Source: Pontibacter diazotrophicus (lineage in GTDB: Bacteria > Bacteroidota > Bacteroidia > Cytophagales > Hymenobacteraceae). Taken from it: a stretch of 64,000 bases of DNA. Numbering within the stretch: position 1 is the stretch's first letter; each line of letters starts with the position of its first letter. The position numbers and the translations under genes are program-made. The stretch lies in assembly GCF_003367245.1 (NCBI RefSeq), contig NZ_QRGR01000018.1, positions 62,001-126,000 on the forward strand. Reading direction: 5' to 3'. Below the pieces are notes generated by a model, which had not been told where the DNA came from, did not search any database, and worked only from the letters and a program-made list of their open reading frames with translations. Positions 25,127 to 33,044 of this stretch are shown here, in pieces.

Positions 25127-25954
25127 ATGGACAGTAACTTAGCAGCTAAAGCATCGCTTGACGACATCGTCTTTGAGGGACGAAACAAAGCATACGGTGC
25201 CTATCTACTTCGCAAACTGTACAACAATCATATCACAAAAGCCGCTATCATTGCCACAGTTCTATTCCTTCTTTTTATCAGTATCCCACTGATAGCAAAG
25301 ATGATAGAAGGCGAAGAAGAGGAAGTTGTGGTTGAGCGTATAGTTACAGAAGTAGACCTGGCTCCACCGCCACCAATTGATGAGGCCACGCCGCCGCCGC
25401 CACCACCGCCGCCACCAGATCTTCCACCACCCCCACCACCAGTGCGTGCTACTGTTAAGTATACACCACCGGTAGTGAAGCGTGATGAAGAAGTGCAGCA
25501 AGAAGAGGAAATTCCGGATGTTGAGGTACTGGAAGAAGTAGATGCCGGTATCGAAACTGTAGAAGGAGACCCGGATGCTCCGATGGACCTTGGCGAAATT
25601 GATGGTACCAGTGATGTGGTAGCAGAGGTTGTAGAGGAGAAGCCTTACACGTATGTTGAGCAGATGCCAGAATTCCCTGGAGGAGAGACAGAAATGCTCA
25701 GATACTTAGGTAAGAATATCCGATATCCTGCAGCTGCTCAGCGTGCCGGTATTGAAGGTATCGTTGTACTTTCTTTCGTGATAAGCAGAACAGGTGAAAT
25801 ATCTGAAATAGAAGTCATCAAGAATTTAGGTGGCGGTACCGACGAAGAAGCTGTACGTGTTGTAAAGTCAATGCCAAAGTGGACTCCTGGTAAGCAGAAC
25901 GGTAGAACAGTACCTGTTCGCTATACGCTCCCGGTTCGTTACACAATTAAATAA
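25127..25954 (+). CDS. tonB: TonB energy transducer 1
   Basis: Transmits ExbBD energy to outer-membrane receptors. In 275 residues, the cytoplasmic start has FEGRNKAYGAYLLRK, then a membrane helix near 40-60 (IIATVLFLLFISIPLIAKMI). Next is a Pro-rich linker with runs of 8-9 prolines (about 80-105), an acidic segment, and a TonB C-terminal domain (PEFPGGETEMLRYLGKNIRYP, GTDEEAVRVVKSMPKWTPGK). The linker is long enough to span part of the periplasm. The N-terminal cytoplasmic box before the helix is typical of Bacteroidota. Followed by terminator 25972-26006. Confidence 0.94.
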   Translation: MDSNLAAKASLDDIVFEGRNKAYGAYLLRKLYNNHITKAAIIATVLFLLFISIPLIAKMIEGEEEEVVVERIVTEVDLAPPPPIDEATPPPPPPPPPDLPPPPPPVRATVKYTPPVVKRDEEVQQEEEIPDVEVLEEVDAGIETVEGDPDAPMDLGEIDGTSDVVAEVVEEKPYTYVEQMPEFPGGETEMLRYLGKNIRYPAAAQRAGIEGIVVLSFVISRTGEISEIEVIKNLGGGTDEEAVRVVKSMPKWTPGKQNGRTVPVRYTLPVRYTIK

Positions 25955-25971
25955 GCACATCAAAGCTTAAT

Positions 25972-26006
25972 AAAAAAGCCCAGTCAGAAATGACTGGGCT
26001 TTTTTT
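25972..26006 (+). terminator. Terminator after exbB-exbD-exbD-tonB
   Basis: AAAAAAGCCCAGTCA and its complement around a GAAA tetraloop, then T7 on the plus strand. A textbook intrinsic terminator 17 bp after the tonB stop. Confidence 0.92.
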
Positions 26007-26147
26007 ATGTGTCGTGATAAAAAGATACTCAGCATGCATACTATTAAAAATTAAAAGCGTATATTATCTAACCACTATAAAGAGACTTATTGAAAACTAA
26101 CAAACCCATTACAAAAAAATGATTTTATAAACCTAAAACCAAAGCCC

Positions 26148-26990
26148 ATGAAAAAGAGCTATTTTTTAAGCATGACGTTCAACAATGTTGTGTTCAAAGG
26201 TCGAAATCAAGCGTACGGCGCGTATGTCCTTCGCAGAGTTTACAACAAGCACTTAACGCTTGCAGCCATCATAGCAACAGCAATCTTTTCAGGGGCATTG
26301 GTCGGACCGTTAGTAGAAAATATCTTTTTTGCAGATCAGGTGAAATATGTAAAGCCTGTGTATAAAATTAATGAACCGTTCATTCTGGAACAGCCAAACC
26401 TGCCCAAATTACCTGAGCCGCCAAAGAAGGAGGTTATACCTGTAGCACCGAAGCAGGAGAAAAAGGTAAAAACCGAGAAATTTGTCACCGCTAAAGTAGT
26501 AGCTGACAACGAGAAGGTGGAAACAGCAACACTGCCGGATCAGGACCTGCTGAGTAAAGTGAGCATCGGCAAGAATACTATAGAAGGCGATATTCCGGAG
26601 GTGCCAGGGGTAACATTAGATGAAGCACCCGTGGCAGGAATAGGAACAGCTACTGGAGAGGCGGAAGAGGCGCCTGCCGAATTCATTCATGTACAAGAAA
26701 TGCCGGAGTTTGTGGGAGGAGACAAAGCTTTGTTTGCATACTTGAGCAAACAAATGCGCTATCCTGCCGAGGCACAGCGCGCCGGTGTGGAAGGAATTGT
26801 AGTGGTAACGTTTGTTGTGGCAATGGATGGCGCCATTACCAAGGCTGAAATAGTGAAGGGCTTAGGCTCTGGAACCGATGAAGAGGCGCTGCGTGTTATA
26901 AACAAGATGCCTCGCTGGAAGCCCGGAAAACAAAACGGCAGGAACGTACCCGTTAGGTATACACTGCCCATCAAGTTTAATATACAATAA
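26148..26990 (+). CDS. TonB energy transducer 2 (paralogue)
   Basis: 280 residues, a second TonB-like protein closely matching TonB 1 in three parts. These are the start (NVVFKGRNQAYGAYVLRRVY), the membrane helix (AAIIATAIFSGALVGPLVEN, about 43-62) and the C-terminal domain (PEFVGGDKALFAYLSKQMRY, GTDEEALRVINKMPRWKPGK). The linker is different: Lys/Pro/Glu-rich rather than Pro-runs. It is a separate transcript with terminators on both sides. A start at the ATG at 26172 (MTFNNVV) is also possible. Copies with a different linker may serve other receptors. Confidence 0.9.
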   Translation: MKKSYFLSMTFNNVVFKGRNQAYGAYVLRRVYNKHLTLAAIIATAIFSGALVGPLVENIFFADQVKYVKPVYKINEPFILEQPNLPKLPEPPKKEVIPVAPKQEKKVKTEKFVTAKVVADNEKVETATLPDQDLLSKVSIGKNTIEGDIPEVPGVTLDEAPVAGIGTATGEAEEAPAEFIHVQEMPEFVGGDKALFAYLSKQMRYPAEAQRAGVEGIVVVTFVVAMDGAITKAEIVKGLGSGTDEEALRVINKMPRWKPGKQNGRNVPVRYTLPIKFNIQ

Positions 26991-27003
26991 GCTTAGATAA
27001 AGT

Positions 27004-27052
27004 AAAGAAAGCAGAGGCAACAAACACAGTTTTGTTAGCTTCTGCTTTCTTT
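27004..27052 (+). terminator. Terminator of tonB 2
   Basis: Arms AAAGAAAGCAGAGGC (27004-27018) and GCTTCTGCTTTCTTT (27038-27052), one mismatch, with inner AACAAA/TTTGTT pairing, then further T on the plus strand. Confidence 0.82.
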
Positions 27053-27114
27053 TTATGAGCAATTGGTTTATTTTTATGGGTTAAACAATAAGCACGACTA
27101 CATAAACGTATAAC

Positions 27115-27375
27115 ATGCTGAGACCGGAAAGAGACGACAAAAAACCAACAGTAAGCGCATATAATAAATTTGCCCGCATATTTGGCTTAGTGATGACATT
27201 AGTTTATGTAGCGCTGGGCTTATTTATTATGTTTGCAGGGGATAACCTGAACCTAAGTGTCGGCGTTGAGGTTAGATACTTTCTAGGTGGAGTTTTAATA
27301 TTATACGGAATTGTTAGATTTATAAGAGTTTACCAAACCTCCAAACGCAATAGAAACAACAGAGATGAAGATTAA
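27115..27375 (+). CDS. Small two-helix membrane protein (86 aa)
   Basis: Two hydrophobic segments are clear: IFGLVMTLVYVALGLFIMFA (about 23-42) and YFLGGVLILYGIVRFIRVY (about 54-72). Both ends are charged (start RPERDDKK, end KRNRNNRDED). No named family recognised. Its last 11 bases overlap the start of the PstS-like gene, so the two are translationally coupled. Together with the upstream TonB genes and the downstream TPR gene it forms one unit, which suggests an envelope role linked to TonB or to the PstS-like lipoprotein. Confidence 0.8.
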   Translation: MLRPERDDKKPTVSAYNKFARIFGLVMTLVYVALGLFIMFAGDNLNLSVGVEVRYFLGGVLILYGIVRFIRVYQTSKRNRNNRDED

Positions 27376-28306
27376 AGCACACAGTATAGTGTTGGCAGCA
27401 AGTATGCTTGTTTTATATGCCTGCGGTAATGAATCAGATACTCCTCTGAGCACACCTACCTCAGGAAACACTAATATAAGTGTGGATGAGTCATACCAAC
27501 CTATAATAGAATCACAGGTAAATACTTTTGAGGGGATTTATGAGCGAGCAGATATAGATGCATCCTATAAGCCAGAAGGGGAAGTTATAAAGGACCTCCT
27601 GAACGACAGCACCAGAATAGCCATCATTTCAAGAGAACTGACAGCTGATGAAGTAGCAATTATAAAACAGAACCAACGTATCCCACGCAGTACAAAAATT
27701 GCCATAGATGCCATTGCACTCATCACCAACCCCAATAACCCGGACTCACTGCTAACACTGGATGAAGTAAAAAACATCTTTAACGGGAGAGTAAAAGACT
27801 GGAGTGAACTGGAGAGAAGTACAGGATCAGGAGAAATCACCATCGTTTTTGACAACAACAACTCAAGCACAGCGCGTTATGTGCGGGATTCTCTAACAAC
27901 AGATCAAAAGCTTCCACAAAACACTTTTGCCGCTAAATCGCATCAGGCACTTATTGATTATGTGGCAGAGAATGAAAATGCACTTGGGGTAATAGGCGTA
28001 AATTGGATCAGCGACCTGGATGACACAACGGCTATGAGTTTTCTCAACAGAATAAAAGTGGTAGGCATAAGTGAAGATCCAGCGCCTTTAACAACCGGAA
28101 GCTTTTATCAGCCATACCAGGCTTATATAGCACAACAGGTTTATCCCCTTAGACGTAACCTGTATGTTATTAGTACAGAAGGACGTACAGGTCTTGGCAC
28201 AGGTTTTGCATCTTTCCTTGGTGGAGACCAGGGACAACGAATGATACTGAAATCAGGACTTGTGCCAGCCACTATGCCAGTACGGGTTATCGGATTGCGA
28301 AACTAG
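27365..28306 (+). CDS. PstS-like substrate-binding lipoprotein
   Basis: 313 residues. The signal ends in LVLYACGNES, lipobox Cys at about residue 20. The rest looks like the type II periplasmic binding protein fold of PstS: AIDAIALITNPNNPDSLLTL, EVKNIFNGRVKDWSE and FDNNNSSTARYV are the family-typical strings near residues 110-170. No pstC, pstA, pstB or phoU is present. It overlaps the two-helix gene by 11 bp and lies 58 bp before the TPR gene. Phosphate binding cannot be taken for granted; the ligand may be another anion or a wall fragment. Confidence 0.86.
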   Translation: MKIKAHSIVLAASMLVLYACGNESDTPLSTPTSGNTNISVDESYQPIIESQVNTFEGIYERADIDASYKPEGEVIKDLLNDSTRIAIISRELTADEVAIIKQNQRIPRSTKIAIDAIALITNPNNPDSLLTLDEVKNIFNGRVKDWSELERSTGSGEITIVFDNNNSSTARYVRDSLTTDQKLPQNTFAAKSHQALIDYVAENENALGVIGVNWISDLDDTTAMSFLNRIKVVGISEDPAPLTTGSFYQPYQAYIAQQVYPLRRNLYVISTEGRTGLGTGFASFLGGDQGQRMILKSGLVPATMPVRVIGLRN

Positions 28307-28364
28307 TAGAAGCGGCATAAAAATTGATTATAACTCAGCAACAAACAACTAAACTTTAATACTA

Positions 28365-30008
28365 ATGACAAGAAACTGGAAGTATATTGCCCTTATGGCT
28401 GCTGCTTTTCCTGCTACAGCAGCTGTAGCCCAAACAGGAGATGCTGGTAGAAGAGCAGTTGACCTGGAGCGCTACGAAGAAGCAAAATCGATTTATAAAG
28501 GACAACTCGGAAACAAGAATTCAGCTGACAACGCTTATTTCGCTCTTGGTGATATTTATCTGAAAACCGACAATACGGACTCAGCTGCATATTACTTTAA
28601 CCAAGGTATTGCCAACAACAAAAGGTCTTATATAAACCATGTGGGCCTTGGTAAGCTTGCCTTAGAGCAGGGAAACAGAGCAAAAGCCGAGCAGGCCTTC
28701 GGTGATGCATTGAGCGGAAGAGGTAAAAGAGATCCATATGTGCTCGCTATGGTTGGTGATGCTTATGTGAATGCACCGAATGCTACCGAGGCTGATATCA
28801 ACAAAGGTATTGAGTACTTGAAGCAGGCATTGGAGCGCGATAGCAATAATGCTTTAGCAAACGTTGTGTTAGGTGACGCTTACCTGCAATTAAAAAGAGG
28901 TGGTGAGGCCATGAGTAGCTACGACAGAGCTATTCAGTTAGATGAAAATTATGCTACTGCTTACATGAGAAGAGGCCAGTTGTATACTAGCTCACGTAAC
29001 TACAACGAAGCAGAAGAAGCATTTAAAAAGGCAATCGAAATTGACCCTAACTTCGCTCCTGCTTACAGCGACCTGGGTGAACTTTACTATTTTGCAGGTC
29101 AGTATGACAAAGCGCTGTCTACATTCCAGAAGTTTGTAGACATGGCAGAGGATACTCCTGAAACCAGTGCAAAATATGCTTCTTTCCTGTTCCTGACGAA
29201 GAACTACGACAAAGCCTTGCAAGAAGCGGAGGAAGTACTACAGGAGCAGCCAGACAACACGGTTATGAACCGTTTGAGAGCTTACTCTTACATGGAGTTA
29301 GGTCAGCCGGATAAAGCGCTGGAAGCTATTGAGGGATATATGCAGAAGGTAGACCAAAGCAAACTAATTGCCGAGGACTATGAGTACTATGGCCGTATCC
29401 TGAACAAGAACAATCAGTCTGAGAAAGCTATCGAGAATCTTGAGAAAGCGCTGCAGATGAACAATGCAAACGTAGAGTTGTATGCAGAACTGGCTAGCGC
29501 TTACGCAAAGAATAACCAGTACGATCAAGCTATCGAGGTATACGAGAGAAAGCGTACTAACGTAGAGCCGAGCAACGCTGACTATTACTACATGGGTAAC
29601 ATCTATATGATGGCCGGTGAAGAAAAAGCAGCAGCTAATGATAGAGAAGCAGCTGATCAATTCTTTCAGCAAGCTGACTCTACATATGGTAAAGTAACAG
29701 AAGCCAACCCTACGTATGCTTACGGCCACTTATGGAGAGCGCGGGCACAAGCCAGCCAGGATCCTGAAACTGAGGAAGGATTAGCAAGACCTCACTATGA
29801 GGAATTCATCAAAATTGCTGGTGCAGATTCAGATAAGTACAAGAGAGACCTGATTGAGGCAAACTCTTACCTGGGTTACTACTATTACCTGAAAGGGGAA
29901 AGAGACAATGCAATGAAGTATTGGCAGGAAGTAAAAGTTTTAGACCCTGCTAACCCTCAGGCAGAAGCCGCTCTTAACGAAATAGGAAAAAGCGCGAAGC
30001 AAAAGTAA
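28365..30008 (+). CDS. Periplasmic TPR protein (547 aa)
   Basis: A cleavable signal peptide (WKYIALMAAAFPATAAVAQ, cut after AVAQ near residue 23) followed by at least nine tetratricopeptide repeats up to the C-terminus. Clear ones include AYMRRGQLYTSSRNYNEAEE, then AFKKAIEIDPNFAPAYSDLG, and later LYAELASAYAKNNQYDQAIE. No catalytic motif. TPR proteins act as interaction scaffolds. Its place behind the TonB and PstS-like genes suggests it organises an envelope complex, which is inference. Terminated at 30019-30061. Confidence 0.9.
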   Translation: MTRNWKYIALMAAAFPATAAVAQTGDAGRRAVDLERYEEAKSIYKGQLGNKNSADNAYFALGDIYLKTDNTDSAAYYFNQGIANNKRSYINHVGLGKLALEQGNRAKAEQAFGDALSGRGKRDPYVLAMVGDAYVNAPNATEADINKGIEYLKQALERDSNNALANVVLGDAYLQLKRGGEAMSSYDRAIQLDENYATAYMRRGQLYTSSRNYNEAEEAFKKAIEIDPNFAPAYSDLGELYYFAGQYDKALSTFQKFVDMAEDTPETSAKYASFLFLTKNYDKALQEAEEVLQEQPDNTVMNRLRAYSYMELGQPDKALEAIEGYMQKVDQSKLIAEDYEYYGRILNKNNQSEKAIENLEKALQMNNANVELYAELASAYAKNNQYDQAIEVYERKRTNVEPSNADYYYMGNIYMMAGEEKAAANDREAADQFFQQADSTYGKVTEANPTYAYGHLWRARAQASQDPETEEGLARPHYEEFIKIAGADSDKYKRDLIEANSYLGYYYYLKGERDNAMKYWQEVKVLDPANPQAEAALNEIGKSAKQK

Positions 30009-30018
30009 GCGCTGACAT

Positions 30019-30061
30019 AAAACAAAAAGGCCTGCTCAATTTGAGCAGGCCTTTTTGTTTT
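30019..30061. terminator. Terminator of the TPR gene
   Basis: Arms 30019-30039 and 30041-30061 are exact complements over 21 bp (the tip relaxes to a loop of at least 3 nt). The GC part is GGCCTGCTC/GAGCAGGCC, followed by T5GT4 on the plus strand. Confidence 0.88.
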
Positions 30062-30625
30062 AGCAGTATTTCGCCTGCGACAGCATTTTTTGATGCTGCG
30101 GGATTATATATGATTTGATTCTATTTAGCTCTATATTATCGTATCCAAAGAACAGGCCCTTCTTAAGATTGATAGCCTTTCTTGCTCTATGTTTTCACCA
30201 GCAAAGAAGGCTACCAGCAACATCATCAAAATTTATATGACTCTTCTCAATAGTAAGAATGAGGTGCTAGAGGGGCTTCAGTTAGTAAATACAGCACATA
30301 AAGGGTATTGTACGCAGCATGCGTATAATAAAAAAGGTATACTATAATGAGTGGGATGAAATGCCTTGATTGAACTGACTTTAGTCTCTGCTGAGCATTA
30401 AAGAGGAAGGGCTGCGCTATTCCGCCTTCAACAAACTACCGATAGGAGCGAAAAAAGCTTGCGGAATAGCTACAGCAGAGGCTTATAAGAACTCTTCCAG
30501 CTATCAAAACTTCAAAGGCAGCATCAATTAACTGCGATAGCAGGATAATAGAGGACTATAATATACTGCTGAGGTTCTTCTCTCTATCAACGGTAGATAA
30601 GAGACACCTATGGGAATTGACTCTC
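30062..30625. repeat. Gene-free region with a nested inverted repeat
   Basis: 564 bp between convergent genes without an ORF above about 60 codons that looks real. A nested inverted repeat lies at 30386-30480: CTCTGCTG (30386-30393) pairs with CAGCAGAG (30473-30480), and GCTATTCCGC (30416-30425) with GCGGAATAGC (30461-30470). This could be the remains of a small mobile element or a structured RNA. No tRNA, no direct repeats at the ends are seen. Confidence 0.45.
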
Positions 30626-31660
30626 TTACTGCCCCTCATACAGCTCCCATTTAGCTAGCACAGCGGCAAAGTCTTCTGGTAGTTCCGTCTCAAACTGCAT
30701 TATTTGCTTGGTGGTAGGGTGTTTAAAACCTAACGACTTGGCATGTAGCGCCTGCCTTGGCATTACCTTGAATGCATTTTCAACAAATGATTTATAAGAA
30801 CCGGTTGGTGAGCCGCTCAGTATCTTATCGCCACCATACATTGCATCAGAGAAAAGTGGATGGCCAATGTGTTTCATGTGCGCCCGTATCTGATGGGTTC
30901 GGCCCGTTTCAAGGTTACATTGGATAAGCGACACATACTTAAAGTTGCGGAGTACCTTATAATGTGTTACAGCGTGCTTGCCATAGTCTCCTTCAGGATA
31001 AACAACCATTACCCTTCTGTCTTTAGCACTGCGCCCTACGTGGCCTGTAATTGTGCCTTTTTCTTCTTTAGGCACCCCCCATACCAAAGCGTAGTAGGTG
31101 CGCTCTATGGAATGGTCAAAAAACTGCTTCGCCAGGTAAGCCATACTGTAATCTGTCTTGGCAATTACTAATAAACCGGAGGTGTCTTTATCTATACGAT
31201 GCACTAGGCCTGGCCTGCCCTCTCCATTTCGCGAGGTTGGCAGGTTCTGGAGGTAATAGGTGAGTGCGTTCACAAGTGTGCCATTCCAGTTGTTATAGGC
31301 AGGGTGCACCACCATGCCCGCAGGCTTGTTCACTAAAAGCAGTTCCTCATCCTCATACATAATATCCAGCGGGATATTTTCCGGCACTACGTCTGTATCA
31401 CGTGGCGGCTCTGCCAGCGTAATGGTAATAATATCGTGAGGCTTTACTTTGTAGCTTACCTTTACCGGCTTTTGGTTTACCTGTACCGATTCTGAGCGTA
31501 TAGCACTTTGCAGCTTATTGCGGGTCACATTTGGCAAACGGTCCATCAGGAACTTATCTACGCGCAGCAGTGCCTGCCTCTTGTCCACTACAATGCGGTG
31601 ATGCTCGTAAAGCTCATCGGAATCTTCTGCGCTTTCTTCTGTTTCAGTATAGTCTATCAC
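30626..31660 (-). CDS. RluA/RluD-family 23S rRNA pseudouridine synthase
   Basis: Isomerises uridine to pseudouridine in RNA. An S4 RNA-binding domain (LLRVDKFLMDRLPNVTRNKL) precedes the catalytic domain with RPGLVHRIDKDTSGLLVIAK, where the Asp of HRID is the nucleophile. GRTHQIRAHMKHIGHPLFSD lies further on. I chose the GTG at 31660 (344 residues). The longer TTG start at 31690 would sit in the U tract of the upstream terminator (31689-31723), which cannot be right. Follows the ompH genes but is separated from them by that terminator. RluD-type specificity is likely but not proven. Confidence 0.88.
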   Translation of the reverse strand: MIDYTETEESAEDSDELYEHHRIVVDKRQALLRVDKFLMDRLPNVTRNKLQSAIRSESVQVNQKPVKVSYKVKPHDIITITLAEPPRDTDVVPENIPLDIMYEDEELLLVNKPAGMVVHPAYNNWNGTLVNALTYYLQNLPTSRNGEGRPGLVHRIDKDTSGLLVIAKTDYSMAYLAKQFFDHSIERTYYALVWGVPKEEKGTITGHVGRSAKDRRVMVVYPEGDYGKHAVTHYKVLRNFKYVSLIQCNLETGRTHQIRAHMKHIGHPLFSDAMYGGDKILSGSPTGSYKSFVENAFKVMPRQALHAKSLGFKHPTTKQIMQFETELPEDFAAVLAKWELYEGQ

Positions 31661-31688
31661 GTGAATCAGGGATACGAAAGGGTATAAC

Positions 31689-31723
31689 AAAAAAAGAAAG
31701 CCGAAGTATACACATCGGCTTTC
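31689..31723 (-). terminator. Terminator of the bamA-ompH-ompH cluster
   Basis: Arms GAAAGCCGA (31696-31704) and TCGGCTTTC (31715-31723), 10-nt loop, then seven U on the minus strand. It lies 26 bp after the stop of the last ompH gene. Confidence 0.88.
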
Positions 31724-31748
31724 CTGTACTTATACAAAGAAGTTTGGC

Positions 31749-32345
31749 TTATTTGTTTTTCTTTTTAGCTGTAGGCGTAGCGGCAGCTGGTTTAGCAGCA
31801 GCTGGCTCTGGTGTTTGCTGTGCTTTGGCTGGGTCAACACCTAATTTCTTCAAAACTATTGGAGAAATATCGCCGTCTTCCGGACCAGCAAGCAGTGCCT
31901 GGTTGCTGATAACATAGGTATAGCCATTCTCTTTTGCTACATCTTTAATAGCCTTGTCAATTTTAGCAATAACAGGGTCTACCAGAGACTTTTCTTTTTG
32001 CTGTAAAGAGGCCTGCGCACTACGCTGAAACTCCTGAATAGAGTTGTTCATGTTCATCAACTCTTTTTCTTTGTCATCGCGCACTACTTTGTCCATTGTA
32101 GCAGCACTTTTTTCGTAAGCCTGTAGCTTCGTCTCGTACTCAGCATATTTATTTTTCAGCTGGCTTTCCAGCTGAGTGCTGTGTGTTTTCAGTTCAGATT
32201 CGATTTGCTTGCTCTCAGGCATTTGCAGCAGAATGTACTCTACATTTGTATAACCAATTTTAAGCGGCTGGTCGCTGGTTTGTGCGAAAGACGCAAAGCT
32301 AATCAGTAAGAACGCTGCTACTAATGTTTTAATCTTGTTCATCAT
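31749..32345 (-). CDS. OmpH/Skp-family periplasmic chaperone 2
   Basis: 198 residues. A signal peptide (LVAAFLLISFASFAQ) precedes the OmpH start IGYTNVEYILLQMPESKQIE, then a long coiled-coil region (about 45-125) and a C-terminal domain with YVISNQALLAGPEDGDISP. The tail is Ala/Pro/Lys-rich and probably disordered. Skp-like trimers hold unfolded barrel proteins for BamA. It is the last gene of the envelope cluster, 33 bp after OmpH 1, and closed by a terminator. Confidence 0.92.
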   Translation of the reverse strand: MMNKIKTLVAAFLLISFASFAQTSDQPLKIGYTNVEYILLQMPESKQIESELKTHSTQLESQLKNKYAEYETKLQAYEKSAATMDKVVRDDKEKELMNMNNSIQEFQRSAQASLQQKEKSLVDPVIAKIDKAIKDVAKENGYTYVISNQALLAGPEDGDISPIVLKKLGVDPAKAQQTPEPAAAKPAAATPTAKKKNK

Positions 32346-32378
32346 TGGTTGGGAAATTAGTAAATATGTTAGTTTTAG

Positions 32379-33029
32379 TTAGTTGTTAGGCTTCTTTTTA
32401 TTTGCTTTTACAGCTGGCTGACTCTCCTGTTGCTCCTCAGCACCTACATCCGGTAAGTTAGCTGGGTCATCTACAATACTATCTGCTGGTGTCTGGCCAG
32501 GTTGATTTTTTTTATCCGATGCTAAACCCAGCTCTTCCAATACATACTCTGTATAATCGTGCACCGGGTTTGTATAAATCATGACTAAGTCTCCTGACTT
32601 ATCAAACATCATTTGTACGCCTTTAGACTTTGATACTTTCTCAACGGCTTCGAATACTTCATCCTGCACCGGTCGCATCAACTCCTGCCGACGCTTAAAC
32701 ATCATGCCTTCATAACCAAAAACCTTTCGCTGGTAATCACGCAGCTCATTATCTTTTTTAGTTATTTCAGCCTGTCTTTTCTTCTTCATCTGCTCAGTTA
32801 GCAGCACTTCTTCAGCTTTGTAATCCTGCTTCAGCTTGTCTGATTCCTGCTGCAAAGTCTCCACTTCTTTTTGCCATCCAGCAGCATATTTGTCCATTTC
32901 CTGCTGCACTTTATTGAAAGCCGGCATTTTGCTCAGGATAAAGTTTGAGTCAATATAGCCAATCTTCTGTGCATGCGAAACAGACGTCAGTAAAAACCCT
33001 GCTATTAGGACGAACAAAAACTTTCTCAT
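32379..33029 (-). CDS. OmpH/Skp-family periplasmic chaperone 1
   Basis: 216 residues with signal peptide FLFVLIAGFLLTSVSHAQ, the OmpH opening KIGYIDSNFILSKMPAFNKV and a long helical hairpin with heptads (about 40-130). The extended C-terminal tail (PGQTPADSIVDDPANLPDVG) is specific. Lies 15 bp after bamA and 33 bp before OmpH 2. The two copies are similar in the first 150 residues and differ in the tail. A mixed trimer or division of labour is possible. Confidence 0.92.
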   Translation of the reverse strand: MRKFLFVLIAGFLLTSVSHAQKIGYIDSNFILSKMPAFNKVQQEMDKYAAGWQKEVETLQQESDKLKQDYKAEEVLLTEQMKKKRQAEITKKDNELRDYQRKVFGYEGMMFKRRQELMRPVQDEVFEAVEKVSKSKGVQMMFDKSGDLVMIYTNPVHDYTEYVLEELGLASDKKNQPGQTPADSIVDDPANLPDVGAEEQQESQPAVKANKKKPNN

Positions 33030-33044
33030 ACTAATTCCTTTGCA

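Noticed and set aside
25380..25440. Run of CCA/CCG/CCC triplets as a possible microsatellite
   Set aside because: It encodes the normal proline-rich linker of TonB; the triplets are mixed and not a pure repeat.
25262..25501. Trp-rich 79-codon frame antisense to tonB
   Set aside because: It is the mirror of the proline codons (CCA/CCG/CCC) in the TonB linker, so the Trp and Arg runs are a codon artefact.
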